NCBI RefSeq assembly: GCF_037975245.1
Contig: NC_092576.1
Coordinates: 28,321,611-28,385,610 of the forward strand
DNA length: 64,000 nucleotides
Reading direction: 5' to 3'
From: Apostichopus japonicus
Lineage: Eukaryota > Echinodermata > Holothuroidea > Aspidochirotida > Stichopodidae
The position numbers and the translations under genes were made by a program. Below the pieces are notes generated by a model. It saw only the letters and a list, made by a program, of their open reading frames with translations. It was not told the DNA's origin and did no database searches. Shown in pieces: positions 38,410-51,235 of this stretch (position 1 is the stretch's first letter; each line of letters begins with the position of its first letter).

Positions 38410-40270
38410 AGGGTGCTCCAAATCAAAACAATAGATATTATTTGCAAAAGCAGATTTCGGTCGTTTTACACTTTGTAGTCACGTACAGCTATATACTTGA
38501 AAGATGACATCATAATTATGTACTCCAAGTCAGACCGATATTACAAGACACGATCGAATAGTTGGTACCCAAGTTTAGTTGCAGTCAAACATGATTGTTT
38601 TACTTAGCATAGCTCCATATTATGCAATGATAGAGACAAGCTTCTGAACACATCGATCTCTGTTCACACTACGTACGATAAACGACACAAAACTATGTAC
38701 TTATATCATCCCGTTCTCAATACGTACGATACCATACCATACGATAAAACTGAGCGAAATTCGACAGTTGTTATTATTGCCCAATCAGAACCATGATATT
38801 GAATACTAACATAATACCCGTATGTCTTTATCGAGCTCTAGTACGCGCTGTCTGCAATATTACTTTCTTTACTTCAATATAGTGAGCCAGCCCACAGCGA
38901 TTTCCCCTTTGTAGAGCTAAGCTTCAAACACTCAATTTTATCGAAGTTCTTTTACACATCGTACAGTTGCCGACATAATGCATCTTTCAAAGACTTTGTT
39001 ATGGTGTCGTAACATATCGTTTAGTATCATACAAAGAACACACGGCGCTTTAGTGTAGAATTAATGAATAGTATCTTGCACTTTTAAATGATGAGAAAGA
39101 TCAGACAATTGATTGAATAATAATAATAATAAAACGAATCAACAAAAGTCAAGAAACAGAAATAAAGTAACCTCAAGTTTCGTTCTAAGAATATGACTGC
39201 CTGATTCAGTTATAAAAAGATAACGCTTGATTCGTTTCGTTTTCACTTTCCTCGGTGAAAAGCATCCAAAAAAACTGATTAAAATCCCGATGTAAAAGAT
39301 TGTGGGTATAGCTTAAAATTTGATAATGCCAAGAAAATGCTCAATTGATTTGAATGGTTTTGGGATTAGTTTACAGATAACAAAGTTCGGAAAATCTCAA
39401 GTGCAGTTCTCGTACCAAAAACAAATGCAATTATGATGGCTCAATTTGACCATAAAGAAATTTCGAAATTAACGTTTCATCCTCAGCTCTAATTATATAA
39501 AAGAAACACAGCAGGAACCAGTATATTTTTAAGTTCTCAGACTCGTTATCCTTAATGCTTCACTTAAATGGGATCATAATCTTTGATAAAGAGCTGTGTA
39601 TTGTTCAATGTATCAGAAGGAAACTTGCAAACGACAGTTTGTGAAAACCTTGTGATGTACTTTACACGATGGACACGTATTTTAATCCACGAATAAAGAT
39701 ATTTACCTTCACAAAGTGTCCAGTACGTATAAATATCCCTATCGCCATGCTATTTACGTAGACATATGTGATTACGTCTAGGATGCTACGTTTTCAGGCA
39801 TTGTTGTTTTTTAACAATACAGATCTACACATATAGCCAAAATATATATACATCGTGTTACATCAGTTTTCTGTACCTCTAATGCTGCCTGTACCGTCGG
39901 CGATTATGATTATTGTGATTTTAAACTTGTAACAACATTTCTTCACTGGCAGCCATGTCGTCTTTCTCCCGTCGGTCGATCACCGTCAGCTTGCTATCTA
40001 GATTCTCGGGAAGAGCAGCGTCTTTTATAAACTGATACATAGTTCGAAAGCGATATTTGTGTTACACCCGAGCTTAGTGATCAAGTGGGTACATTTAAAA
40101 GGAATAATTAATACAAGTGGCTGCTCGATCCTATATGTTTATTGCCCGTGTACATGCAATTTGTAATAGCATGATACGGTTTCAGCAAGTCAGAGGGAGG
40201 TACATATGACATTAGAATAAACATACTTTGCCCTTGAGCATTGACAAAGAAAACACCATAGGATTATGAA
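38410..40270. other. intergenic, no gene recognised
   Basis: AT-rich, with a short (AAT)n run at 39118-39130. No long open frame and no similarity to the array units. Confidence 0.35.
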
Positions 40271-40276
40271 CACAAA

Positions 40277-40860
40277 ACTTTGTCTAAAAATGGCATTGAG
40301 ACAAGCAAGACAATTTTCACATGACTTTTTAGTTTCCATTGTTTCCATAAAAGCGTTTAAAGGTGAAACTGAATACTTCTCATGTAAAGCAAACTGAGCT
40401 GTATTCTTCAGTGCTATTTGAATGTCCAGGCGACGAAATATTTAAGCAAACACAGAGATGGGAGCACGATGATAAAGTTCTGAATACAGGAAGAGCAAAT
40501 ACTGGAAAACCTCCTGGCAAAGTCATGAGTTTAATCACGAACTATTCTAAAGTTTAACTAACGTTTCTTATTCACACGAAAGAATATTCCAGTGTTTCCG
40601 AAACTCTGAACGGTGGACTTAATTGCTGATGGTCACAGGTATGTTTGTCATCAGTATCTCGTTATTTAATGGAGACGATCTAATAACAAAAACTAATTTA
40701 GGAAGTTGTACAGCATTCTAATTTTATATGGTTTGCTTGATTTCATAAATATAAAAATAGCACAGTATCAAACTTGCAACATATACCTATTCTTTCTTAA
40801 AGTTATGTTTTTCTTACCTTGGGAACTGTTGTTCAATATTTAGTTGGTCTAAATTTTTAC
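40277..40860 (+). repeat. duplicated segment C, left copy, with a possible Ig-like exon relic
   Basis: Matches 41540-42035 (shared atggcattgagacaagcaag, tttaaaggtgaaact, gggaactgtt-ttcaatattta). An open frame at 40363-40557 includes SSVLFECPGDEIF and QRWEHDDKVLNTG, which recalls the Cys and Trp of an immunoglobulin V-type strand. The match is weak, and the right copy has a stop. Function unknown. Confidence 0.6.
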
Positions 40861-40889
40861 TAGTCGAGTGTGATGGTATCATCAAAACA

Positions 40890-41150
40890 CTATATTTTCG
40901 CCGTTTATCTGGGGCTGCCTTTTTTGGACGGTGGTGTGCTGGGGAGGGGTTTTTCGTTTCGCTGCGTGCTGGTCGTCTTTTTGTGGTTTTTTGAATGTTT
41001 GGGGGGGTTGGGCGTTTTGTGTCTGCAGGTCGACGGGCGCATGTTTTATTGGCTCGCTTCACCTGAGTTTCGTTTGTCAGAATGGAATGGTTCGGTAGTG
41101 CCGTTTGGCCGTGCCGTTTTGTATCGCACATGGCGGGTCACGTAAAAACC
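40890..41150 (+). mobile_element. LINE 3'UTR fragment
   Basis: The plus strand matches the minus strand of 28060-28265, for example gctgcgtgctggt, ttttttgaatgtt and ggtagtgccgtt. It is a 5'-truncated insertion of the LINE family seen at 28 and 51 kb. It separates the two copies of segment C. Confidence 0.75.
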
Positions 41151-41539
41151 ACACTCTAACAAGTATAATATGATCATGTTCGCATTTAAGATGCAACGTA
41201 CAGCCTCAACTGTTCCAACCAGCTGTTAAACTCCTCACTGTACTCTAGTAACTTTGCTTTTTCCAAAAAAGCGTGTCGTCTACTTTATTTATTGCTTAAA
41301 TAATTTAAACAACTAATACGAAGATATGAAGTGCAGTTTGAATGTGCTCAGGGAGGTTTCATCCTAAAATATTTTACTATGGTTTATGTTTGAACCGAAC
41401 CAACCACGGAGTTTTCCATTTAGTCATATATTGTATCATACCTCATTCACTTTTCTTGCACACAATAAACTTCAAGAAGGCAATACACGTTTGCTGCATT
41501 TAGTTAACAGTATATCGAGTAACTGTTAAACTATCAAGT

Positions 41540-42035
41540 TTGTCTAAAGATGGCATTGAGACAGGCAAGACAATTTTCACATGACTCTTTAGTTAACATT
41601 GTTTCGACAAAAGCATTTAAAGGTGAAACTAAATACTTCTCATGTGTAGCAAAGTGAGCTGTATTCTTCAGTGCTAATTGAATGTCCAGGCGATGATATA
41701 TTTAAGAAAACACAGAGATGGAAGCACGATGATAAAGTTCGGAATACAAAAAGAGCAAATACTGGAAACTCCCTGGCAAAATCATAAGTTTATCCACGAA
41801 TTATTCTATAGGTATAGCTTACGTTTCTTATCTCATCAGTATCTCGTTATTTGAATGGAGACGATCTAATAACAAAAACTAATTTAGGAAGTTGTTGATC
41901 TTACTAATTTAATATGGTTTGCTATATCTTATTAATATAAAAATAGCACAGTATCAAAATTGCAACATATGCCATTTGTTTCTTAAATTATTTGATTGTT
42001 CCCTTGGGAACTGTTCTTCAATATTTAGTTTTTGG
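41540..42035 (+). repeat. duplicated segment C, right copy
   Basis: Second copy of 40277-40860 with several small deletions. The open frame of the left copy is broken here after ANTGNSLAKS. Confidence 0.7.
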
Positions 42036-42977
42036 GAACGCGCTTTTACACTATCACAATGTTTAATATAATAAGTACACGTACTCACACGTAAATGGGC
42101 ATGCCATGCAATGAAAGCCGGTTTAGACCTCGTGAACGTGGTTGTAAAGTATTCACAATTCACAGAGGTTGATATTGTTTAATTTACATCAGAATTTCAG
42201 TTTTGCACGTTTTAATTTTACATAAGTAAATAACTGAGTGCTGCAGTCGCTTTATAGTGAACGTTCACTATATTTTGTAAAACAGCAGCCGAAGTTAATG
42301 AAAAACAAAGAGGTTACTACTATGTTATTTTACACTGCCCTTAAAAATAGTTTATGTATAACACTGGTCAATTTCATGAAACATGTTTCATGAATTAAAT
42401 TTGTATTTACCAATGAAGCTTTGGGTAGATCAGGGCCAAAGACGGACGTGTTTCTCTGCCTTAAATGTTCCCCGTGATTTACACTACATACATGAGTGTT
42501 TTTGCAATTCTGGTGCATCTACTGATACCAAAACATGCTAAGAGAAGACATTGACTCATCCTAGATTGTGTATGCTTTACTTCTGTAGTTTATATTATTT
42601 CTTAGTAACCGTTACTTTAATTACAAAGTCTTTTCCTATGTACCAGTGAGAAAAGAAGAAAAAATGTTAGCAAGCTGCTTATGTAATGCCAAAAAAAACA
42701 TGACAATGTTATAAGATTTAACTTTGCGATGCTAGCAGGATCATCTTTAGAGGCTACTGAAACGAAAATAAACAAATAAAACATTAATATACACAGATGA
42801 TCTGACCGTTTGACCAAGTTAACGGTCTGCCTATCTATGTTTCTTGATGTGTTCTTAGCTTGATTCATTTTAGGTCGCCTCTGAAGGAGATCCTAATAGG
42901 ACCGATACATCCGTCTCTCTAACTTCAACATAATTTCTAGCTATGTCCGCGACACAAAATAGACAGCTATAAATGTA

Positions 42978-43282
42978 GAAAAATGGTTGAAAAGTTGACA
43001 CTATGGAAAATAATGGCTAAACTTTCATTATAACTACACTAAGGATCTAGAAAATAGCTGAAAGGTTAACAATACGGAACGTTATAGCCATACTTTTATT
43101 ATAACTACACTAAAGATCGAGAAAATGGTTGAAAGGTTAACACTCTGGAAGGTTATGGCCATTGTGTTAGTATAACTTCACAATAGATCTAGCAATTAGC
43201 TGAAAAGTTGACACTTTGGAACGTTATGGTCATAGTTTTACCATAACTACCATAGTTTTACCATAACTACACTAAAGATCTT
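42978..43282. repeat. four tandem copies of a 72-base unit downstream of copy 3
   Basis: The unit gaaaatggttgaaaggttaa...actaaagatct occurs four times, the last with an internal 20-base repeat (catagttttaccataactac). Units 1, 2 and 4 have a single version (near 13998, 30579, 58990). Confidence 0.8.
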
Positions 43283-43771
43283 GCTTTAGTGATCTTCTTA
43301 CTACCATAGCTCTTACATGAATGAGCCCGAGGGAATGTGCTCCTTAAACTTCGGTATGTGACAGATACATTTTCAATCGGTTTTTTTGGACAGTATCTAG
43401 TGATAAAAGATTCTAATTTTAAAAGAATAATAGAGTCTATAACAAAACCATATACTAGTAATAAAATTCAGAAGGTTGCAATGTAACTGGCCGTGTTTTT
43501 CTATATTAACCTAAACGGTAATAACTCGCTACTATAATTCGTGCAACCAAATTATTGTTATTATAGATATGACGCATCGGAATATCACTAGTTGTGCGGG
43601 TGATATGACTTGGTAAAAGTTGCAACTAAACGTTAAGTACGGTTTTAAGGAAATGTTGAACAATAACAAGATCAGGCAAATTTAAGCTACCCAACTAAAG
43701 CTAAAAGAAAAGAAAACTACAATGTGTAATTGATACTTTTGGGAGCCGCCTATAGTATCCGCATCATGACT

Positions 43772-46700
43772 TTAATGCTTTCTCAAGCACCTTCTGTAGT
43801 CTTTTCCTCCGAGCCAGTCGCAAATGCCTCCCTTGTTCTTGCCGCATCTTGCAAAATCAATTTCACAGTACCGACTATAGAAGTGGTCAAAATCCAGTGT
43901 ACAAATTCCTTTAGTTTTATCACAGTAGTCGTATCGCCCGCATATCTGATTTGAAGAAAAAGCAAATACAAAAATATGTAAATATAAATTGTTGGTTTTG
44001 CGACTAAGTAAACAGGTACTGTGATTAACTTGTAAATTTATTCCATGTCTGCCTGAATATAATATTGACGTCACACTGTTTACGAACCAGACACATTTTG
44101 TAACAGAAACCCCCATATTCGATTTGTTATACGACTGAGAAATAAGTTACTGCGATGTACAAGTGATTTCATTCCATGTTTACCCGTATAATATTGTTGA
44201 GGTCGCACTTTCTACATCGTTCATGGTAAGTTTCAGCCGAGTCTTGATTTTAAACACGCAGTATTTAATAATCAACATCGTCGACGTAACCCTATGACAA
44301 GGTCTCATGCTTTTGATAACAAACTTACTGAACATTCATTGCAGTTCTTCCTATACTGACGTTTCAGCCCTTTAAACTGTCGCTTGGTGATCTGATTAAC
44401 GGTCCTGTAATATCCGCATACTCCGAGTGTCAACTGGTCATTAATCACATCGCCTATAAAGATGAGCCAAAAACATGGTTACGTATAAGAGCACATCTCA
44501 CGATATAATGTACATACTGATGTAAGGTATTAAAGAAAAAATAAATGCTAGGTCACAAAGAATTATTACTATAAGTATATACACCAAAGCTTCATAACCT
44601 TTCTTAGTCACCCTATACACTCCTGGGTTATGTTTAGTTATATTTTAATTATACGTCACATATTCCTTCATCATGAAATTATCATATTTAAAACCGTGCG
44701 TAGAGAAATGGTTTCAGATGGGGGAGTCGTACTTTGCTTTTTAACAATCGTTAAACTGTTAAATTTATGACCGCTTACAATTTGTTTGAATGAACCATCT
44801 TACGCTCACAATTATACTATTTTGTTAGAAGAGTAGAAAGGAGCGGTGCAGCAATGTAAAAGGACCCTCGGGGTGTCCAAATTCAAACACACACAACAAT
44901 TGTTGGATTTGGGTGACATTTCATTTGTACATTTTGCACCTCAACATGCCCGGATATGACACTATCAAGCTTTCCGTTAATCATTTTTAGGACAGGCTTT
45001 CCCTGTGTCCTATAGAGGATTTCTTTTAAATGTCCATTTATGGCCAGTATAACTGGAAAAATGTTAAGTGTGTTTATTTATTTTTCGATTTTTGTCACCC
45101 TGCTGGAAGCGGTTGTACCGCATAAGCATGTTATAAATGAATGTACCGTACCCAACGATTCTAATTAATACCCAATGTGGGCCAAAAATAATTAAATTTA
45201 ACCAACATCAGTGACAATTTGTCCTATAATAACAGATGTATACTCAAGCGCTTTTGAAATATTTTTTTTATGTTTAATTTTATTGGCTGTGTTTAAGGCC
45301 CCCGCTCCCCTACCCTTGCTCCCTCCCCGAGTACATCATTTCGTGGTGTCTGCTAACGATTATTATGCAGAGAAAGAATATATTTGTTTTCTTTTTGTTC
45401 TTTTCGGAATACATCTTAGAGCCCTAATGGTGTCCAGGAGCATCCCTCCTTCCCAGTAGCTGCAAGGTATCCAGATCTGTTTGTTGTCTCGTAGCGAGTT
45501 CAAAGCAGAAAACCACATCTCAGAGATAATTTAAATTTCAATGGAGTGTATTTAAAAGTCCCTGTATTCTCCAGGGACTGATATATCGTAAACCTAACGT
45601 TCTAACCACCAGGCAACGAAAGACAGTTTAACCACGTAATCTCAAAGTATTCTCGTTAGCACGAAACCACATCATGTGATGTCGCAACTTCCACACGGTC
45701 ATTTTCCTTTTGTACCAAATGTGTGCGGTATTTCATTTCACTACCGGGCATATGTTATTGGGTTTTTTTTGTATAACGTACAAATATGGGCATTACTGTT
45801 TTTTTAGTGTCACTGTTTGTTCTAACAATATTCAATATATATACAAATATTGTAGCCACTCCTATTGAGGGGAAAAGGAACAGTGTTTTTCACTCTTACC
45901 CATTATCACATAACTGTAATTTATAGCAAGTCCGACGAAGCAATCAAGCGTTTCACTGTGTGTGACTATCTCGACCGTAGTTCCCTTGGCAGTCAAACCG
46001 TTTCTTTTATAACTCTTTTCGATATCCACGGTGTAGACAATCTTCTTTGCGTCAGGTGCTGATAGTTAGAAAAACAAGGCAGTAAAAAGACTATGCTGTA
46101 AAATAATTTTAATCTACCTTGCCAAGTTTACGCAAATACAGGTCAATGATTGCTTGGGAAAAGGACGAGGAAGGAGCAGTTGGTTGGGGATCATTCCTGT
46201 TAGACGTATCGAAGATTGAACAGTGGCATAGATCAATATTGTGCAATTCTTCTTTTTTTCAATACCACTGGTCTGATTGATTTTCTTCTTTTTGCTATAA
46301 AGAAACCACTAACAACCGGTGTATTTATCACTTTCATCTTGTCAACCTTGCTGATGGTTTTGATCTCTAATCTTTTCATGGCAAATTCAGGAAAATAAGT
46401 AAACGTAGAGAATTCTGTTTTCTTAAAGGGAGATACAAACATTTTTTTGGTACTTTTGATAACCAATCACATGACCAATTATCACGATTGAGTACCCGAG
46501 AATTGTTTACTTTTTATTTAAACAAGTTGATACTACGTATATTTATGTAGTAGAATATTCACGTTAACCCAATATTTTCTTCATCTGGCGTATTCAAAAA
46601 CAATGAATACGCTAGTTTTGTGTTACCAATCCCTCCTTACTATTGCGGTTGACTGTTTTACAGTAAGAGTATAGGTTGACAGTCGGTAAGTTGTAAGATT

Positions 46701-49116
46701 ATTATTCCAAGCCCAAGCTATTTATTTCTGAATTTGTGTACACTGATCACGTTAAGTACACTCTTGAAAAGGATTCATTATGATTTTGCTATTGTTGTAT
46801 TTGAGAATCAATGTATTACCCATACCGATCAAGACCTCGCAGAAAAAAAAAATGAAAAACTTGAGATGAATAAATAGACATGTAAAGTATTGTCGCTGAA
46901 TACTATGAGTGTTTGAGTGGTTTCAGTAATAAAAATGATGACGAGAGCATCAAATGTGTTACCATTTTCAGACGATTGCTTTCTGTCTGACTGGCCAAAC
47001 TTACATTTATCAGAACTTGACAGACGAGGTTGGTTGTAAATCAAACACTGAAAGGATGCACTGAACTCTTGGGCACCTCGTGCTAACGTGTAACACAACC
47101 ACACATGCTACTTTCGTTTAGCATGATGTTTTACCACCCATGAACTTTACACCCGCCCTGATGAAATTCTCTAAATTTAACCAAAGAGTATACTAATATT
47201 TATTAACAGAAATGTCAACCTCGCAACGACTTGATAACCTTTCTGTAACACGTCGACGTTTCTAGGCGTGTTCTCTTCTACATTAAGTTTTAGATAGACC
47301 AAATATTAACAATAATAGTTGTAAGATTTCATCGTCAAATCTTTAGAAATGTCATGAATATTTCGTTTTATCTCAACACAATACATAATAAGCTGTCTTT
47401 GATACTCACGACCTGTAAGATTCATGGCCGGTGGCAGGGGAGTTGTACTTTGCTGATACTGGTAATCTCTTTCGTAGTTTATAAAAGGTACATCTTGTGC
47501 TGTCACTCGGCCTCGTATGACTGTAAAATCAAGTATTATTTTATCTTTGGAGTGAAATTACACAAACGTTAAAATGACATGCAAAATGCTTCTAATGTCC
47601 AACGCAACTTTAATATAGGTATCAATTGACTTTAATCTAATTCGCTAAGGGGTTTTCATTTCACAACTGTCCGGAAAAACAAGCGTTTGACAACTTTGGA
47701 GAAATTCGGATATTGGATATCAGTTGAACATGATTTATTTGTTCAACCTTTTAACCAGCTGGTTTCGTTGTAGGTTTCAATAACTCTCAAATACGTTCCT
47801 ACAGTAACTATGTTTGTACTAACGTTGCCGCAGGTTTACTTTGCAAAATTTGAGATTCCATACAAACAGATATCAACACTTGAATGAGTTAAGAAGTCTT
47901 TCCTTTTGCACATAGTCAACACACAAACTCGCCCTACTTTACACCTGCAAGTCTAGCCGATATTCGTATCGCCATGTCATATTAATATAAATAACAAATT
48001 AAGTGTTGGAGGTAAAGACATTTTATATGAAAATTGCGTGTTTTCATGAGATAGTCTACATTCCTTTTCACTTTCATCTAATAACGTGGTTATAGTCTTG
48101 GCATTGCAGCAAGTTAACCTAGTCTACTCAACTTAATATGGCAAAAAAAATATGACTAATTGGATGCTTGTGATAGTACACTAGTTCAATGCATCAAAAT
48201 ATCTACACAATATTTTTGATTATGTAAGGTAAATTCCCTAAGAAATACTATAGAGTAAATACTAATTTTAAACACACACCGACTAGTTTTTAAATTACGC
48301 TGTATCTCGAATTATGGGCATCAAACTATATAGACATTCAGATGCATGATTTTTACAGTTCACCGATGCGCTCTTTGAAAGAAGCAATCAATTTCTTAAA
48401 GCAGCTTGTTGAGTCTGTTGGCAATTTTCCAAGCCTGTTGAATATAACTGAAGATCACGTTGCGATTGATCACTCAGTAAATCACCTCGATTTTTCCACC
48501 AAATGAATATTCATTTGATAGTAACTATAGAACTTTTATTTAATGTTATCATTATGCCGTCTAGAAAGCTTTCATAGTATCAAAGTAAACACATTTCAAG
48601 ACTACATGGGAAACTGAAAGTTGTTTTTTGGAATTTTGCTTCACGTTTTCTTAAATGAAAGGTAGCAATTAGTTAAGTTGATGACGTCTATTTGATACGA
48701 GAGTTTTAGCATGAAATAGTATCAAATATTGAAATACCGACTCAAAAGCTGCTTTTAAGGTCACATGAAATTACCTCTTACTTTAAGTTTTTTAAGACCT
48801 CACCATAACAACATTTAATTTAGCTATTTATTTATTCAGACGGCCAACCAACGTATTTTGGATCATCGGACCGGTTAAACACACAACATGCATCCAATAT
48901 AAAGCATAACGCATATCACCTAGAGTAATATCATTAGAGTATCTGTCACACATAGTACGAAGGATAAACTGATTAAATACATTACTCACCATAGTCAGCT
49001 GCACAATATACCTCTTGAGGATGCAGTAGTACACATGTGCAGCACTGTATGTTACGAATGCTGTACATTACAAGTACAACACTCAGTACGCGGGAGAACC
49101 ACATCGCCTTTGGCAT
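43772..49116 (-). CDS. TIMP-family (tensilin-like) secreted protein, copy 3
   Basis: Five exons on the minus strand: 48990-49116, 47410-47520, 45900-46058, 44329-44453, 43772-43945; all GT-AG, same phases; 231 residues, no defect. The mature start is CTCVLLHPQEVYC, with Thr at position 2 as in vertebrate TIMP-1 and TIMP-3. The exon 2 A-B loop is distinct and proline-rich (STTPLPPAMNLTG) and lacks the Asp-Tyr-Phe end of the other copies. Exon 3 is shorter at its 5' end (starts PDAKKIVYTVDIEKSYKRNG). Exon 5 replaces the Gly/Ser/Tyr loop of the others with DFDHFYSRYC, but all seven cysteines remain. The most diverged member, possibly the most specialised or the oldest. Confidence 0.85.
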
Positions 49117-49305
49117 CTTCTATAACGTCTCAGAGAGATAAATCTACTTATTAATATTTTCGGGCAACTCTAGTCTTGAGTCGTCAGCAAAAACGCATTG
49201 GTTTGCCGCAATCATGCACAAGGTTATTATGTGCCAAAGTACTTGTTCAACAACCGATTAAATTTCTCCCTTACCAGTTAGTGCATATTCTGTTACATAG
49301 AAGAA
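49117..49305 (-). promoter_or_regulatory. conserved upstream segment of copy 3 (candidate promoter)
   Basis: Counterpart of 19430-19620 with a few small indels (shared tgcacaaggttattatgtgc and cagttagtgcatattctg). Confidence 0.3.
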
Positions 49306-50194
49306 AAAGAAAACACATCGTATGGCTAGCGAGAAATGAACACAACCTGGGGCTTCATTTGAATTGTTACGACGGTACAGGAAAAAGAAACAAATGTGAT
49401 AAATGTGAAATTCGAAATGAATGCACTAGTAGTTGTGAGGATTCATCCTACATAAGAAAGATCAAAACAAAATATTCGTCCTTATATGTTAGCGTAATAG
49501 CAGGTAGCCTTATTACATGTTGTAGTATCATTGGATCCCCCTCGGTGCATAGCTAAATGTTATATGAGTATATCTCAAGAAAAATTCAAGTAAACGACCG
49601 CAAAAAATACATCTGGATTTTCAGACGAAATACAACAATTATTTTGAAAACTTTGAATCTTAAACGATATACCCAATTATGTTATTAACGTAGATGTTTC
49701 CACTAATTACTAAGTCTATATAATAAAGCTGGATTTTCTATCGATATACCAATTATTTTGATAAACCACACAGCCGCATATATATATACAAATAGATGCA
49801 TACGCAAAAGCCTAAAACTTAGCTATAATGCTCAGTTTCAGTTGGTCAACAGCTCACACACCCATTCTTTTATAAACTCGTACCCCATTGTCATTTGTGC
49901 TCTTGTTTGCGTCTAACTTCACAGGCAAATATTCTGAACTCTCGCGAATGCACGGTTTGGCTCATTGCGCTCTTGTTTCAACACATTTCCTGTATAACCC
50001 TGGCGACAAAAGATTTGCGGGTATATCGAAAACGTTCGAGGCAATAACATCACACCACATATGATAAAGCTCAGCTCCGTTACATTCTAATATACATTTA
50101 TTAAGATGAACACAATCGCCGTCGCGTCTAGGTTTTAAATGGCGATGAAAAATCTAATCGACTATGGACATCAACTGTCATTTTTGTCCTTGCT

Positions 50195-50237
50195 GAGTTT
50201 AATCCATCCCCCGAAGTGACGGGGGTGGATTAAACTC
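50195..50237. repeat. inverted repeat hairpin
   Basis: gagtttaatccatcccccg and cgggggtggattaaactc pair almost perfectly around a six-base loop (aagtga), with one bulged T. It sits just where homology between units 1 and 3 stops. Confidence 0.8.
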
Positions 50238-50594
50238 ATCCCCTTGTAGACTTCAAGTTACTCGCCAGCTGGGATGGGTCCTGAGGGAGAACCCCCGGAA
50301 GCTCCGAGAAAATAAGCTCATGTTTAAAGCATATGACTTTCATTAGCATGTCACACCTTTTGATCTAGGATGGGATCTGGGGAGAGCGAGTGGGAACAAC
50401 ACTTCTTGGGGGGGGGGGAATATTTATATTTTTTGCAAAATCATATTGCCAGGTTTTGCAATGTTTTAGGGACCATATGTTACATCCCACCTTGGTGACG
50501 TCAAATGCATTAAAGCTGCAAACCAAACTCAGGCCCAGCTCGTGGCCGGGAACATGGGAGGAGGCCCAAGTCGGAGTCCAGAATGCTATGCGAC

Positions 50595-51225
50595 AATGAA
50601 TGTCCGTCAAGTACCAGCGGTATAGGTTAAATGAACTCGAGCGAGTTGCTCCCGGTGGGGTCTAGGTAGTGGTGCTCAGATGACCTTCAATGAGTTAAGA
50701 CCCTGAACGTTTAAAATTTCCAGTGGCATCAAGGGGCCTAGGTAAGAGCTTTTGTGTTATGTAACAGTGTCCTTGCATTGTTACGTATAATGGCAATGGT
50801 AGCTCTTAGGCATAATGGAGACAAACACTGTATCATACGTAAGGTAGGTATATATTGTAGGTCTACATCTCCAGGAAGCGTCATTGATCACATGCATACA
50901 CATACACAAGAAGAGAATGTCAGGAAAGTTTATTTCATCATATAACATTTTCAAACATAAACAGAAAAGTTACAGCATGAACATAATGTCTGGACATAAT
51001 GAAGAAAGGTAAATTGAGAAGGTATAACCTGACATTAAAGTTAGCTATACCATGGTGACTCATTATATGTTGATTTAGATGTGATCACATGGTCTAAGAT
51101 GGGGCGAAGCGGCTGTCTGAATTGGTCAGCAGACAGCTTGCACAAGGGAGAAAAAGGATTGTTACTTATGATTGAGCAAAAGCACACGTTATATATTCGT
51201 ACTTGACAATCATCTACGAGCTTCT
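50595..51225. repeat. duplicated flank segment B, copy 2
   Basis: Same orientation and content as 21765-22370; adjoins the LINE that starts at about 51236. Confidence 0.8.
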
Positions 51226-51235
51226 ACTAACACAA

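Larger units (their letters stand above)
42360..50180 (-). repeat. segmental duplication unit 3
   Basis: Most diverged unit; its left end starts about 650 bases further into the unit than in units 1 and 2 and has no TA tract. It shares its right flank to 50180, and segment B beyond that, with unit 1. Confidence 0.85.

Noticed and set aside
40814-41145. Open frames of 105 and 91 codons on both strands
   Set aside because: They cover a LINE 3'UTR fragment that is also present at 28.1 kb.
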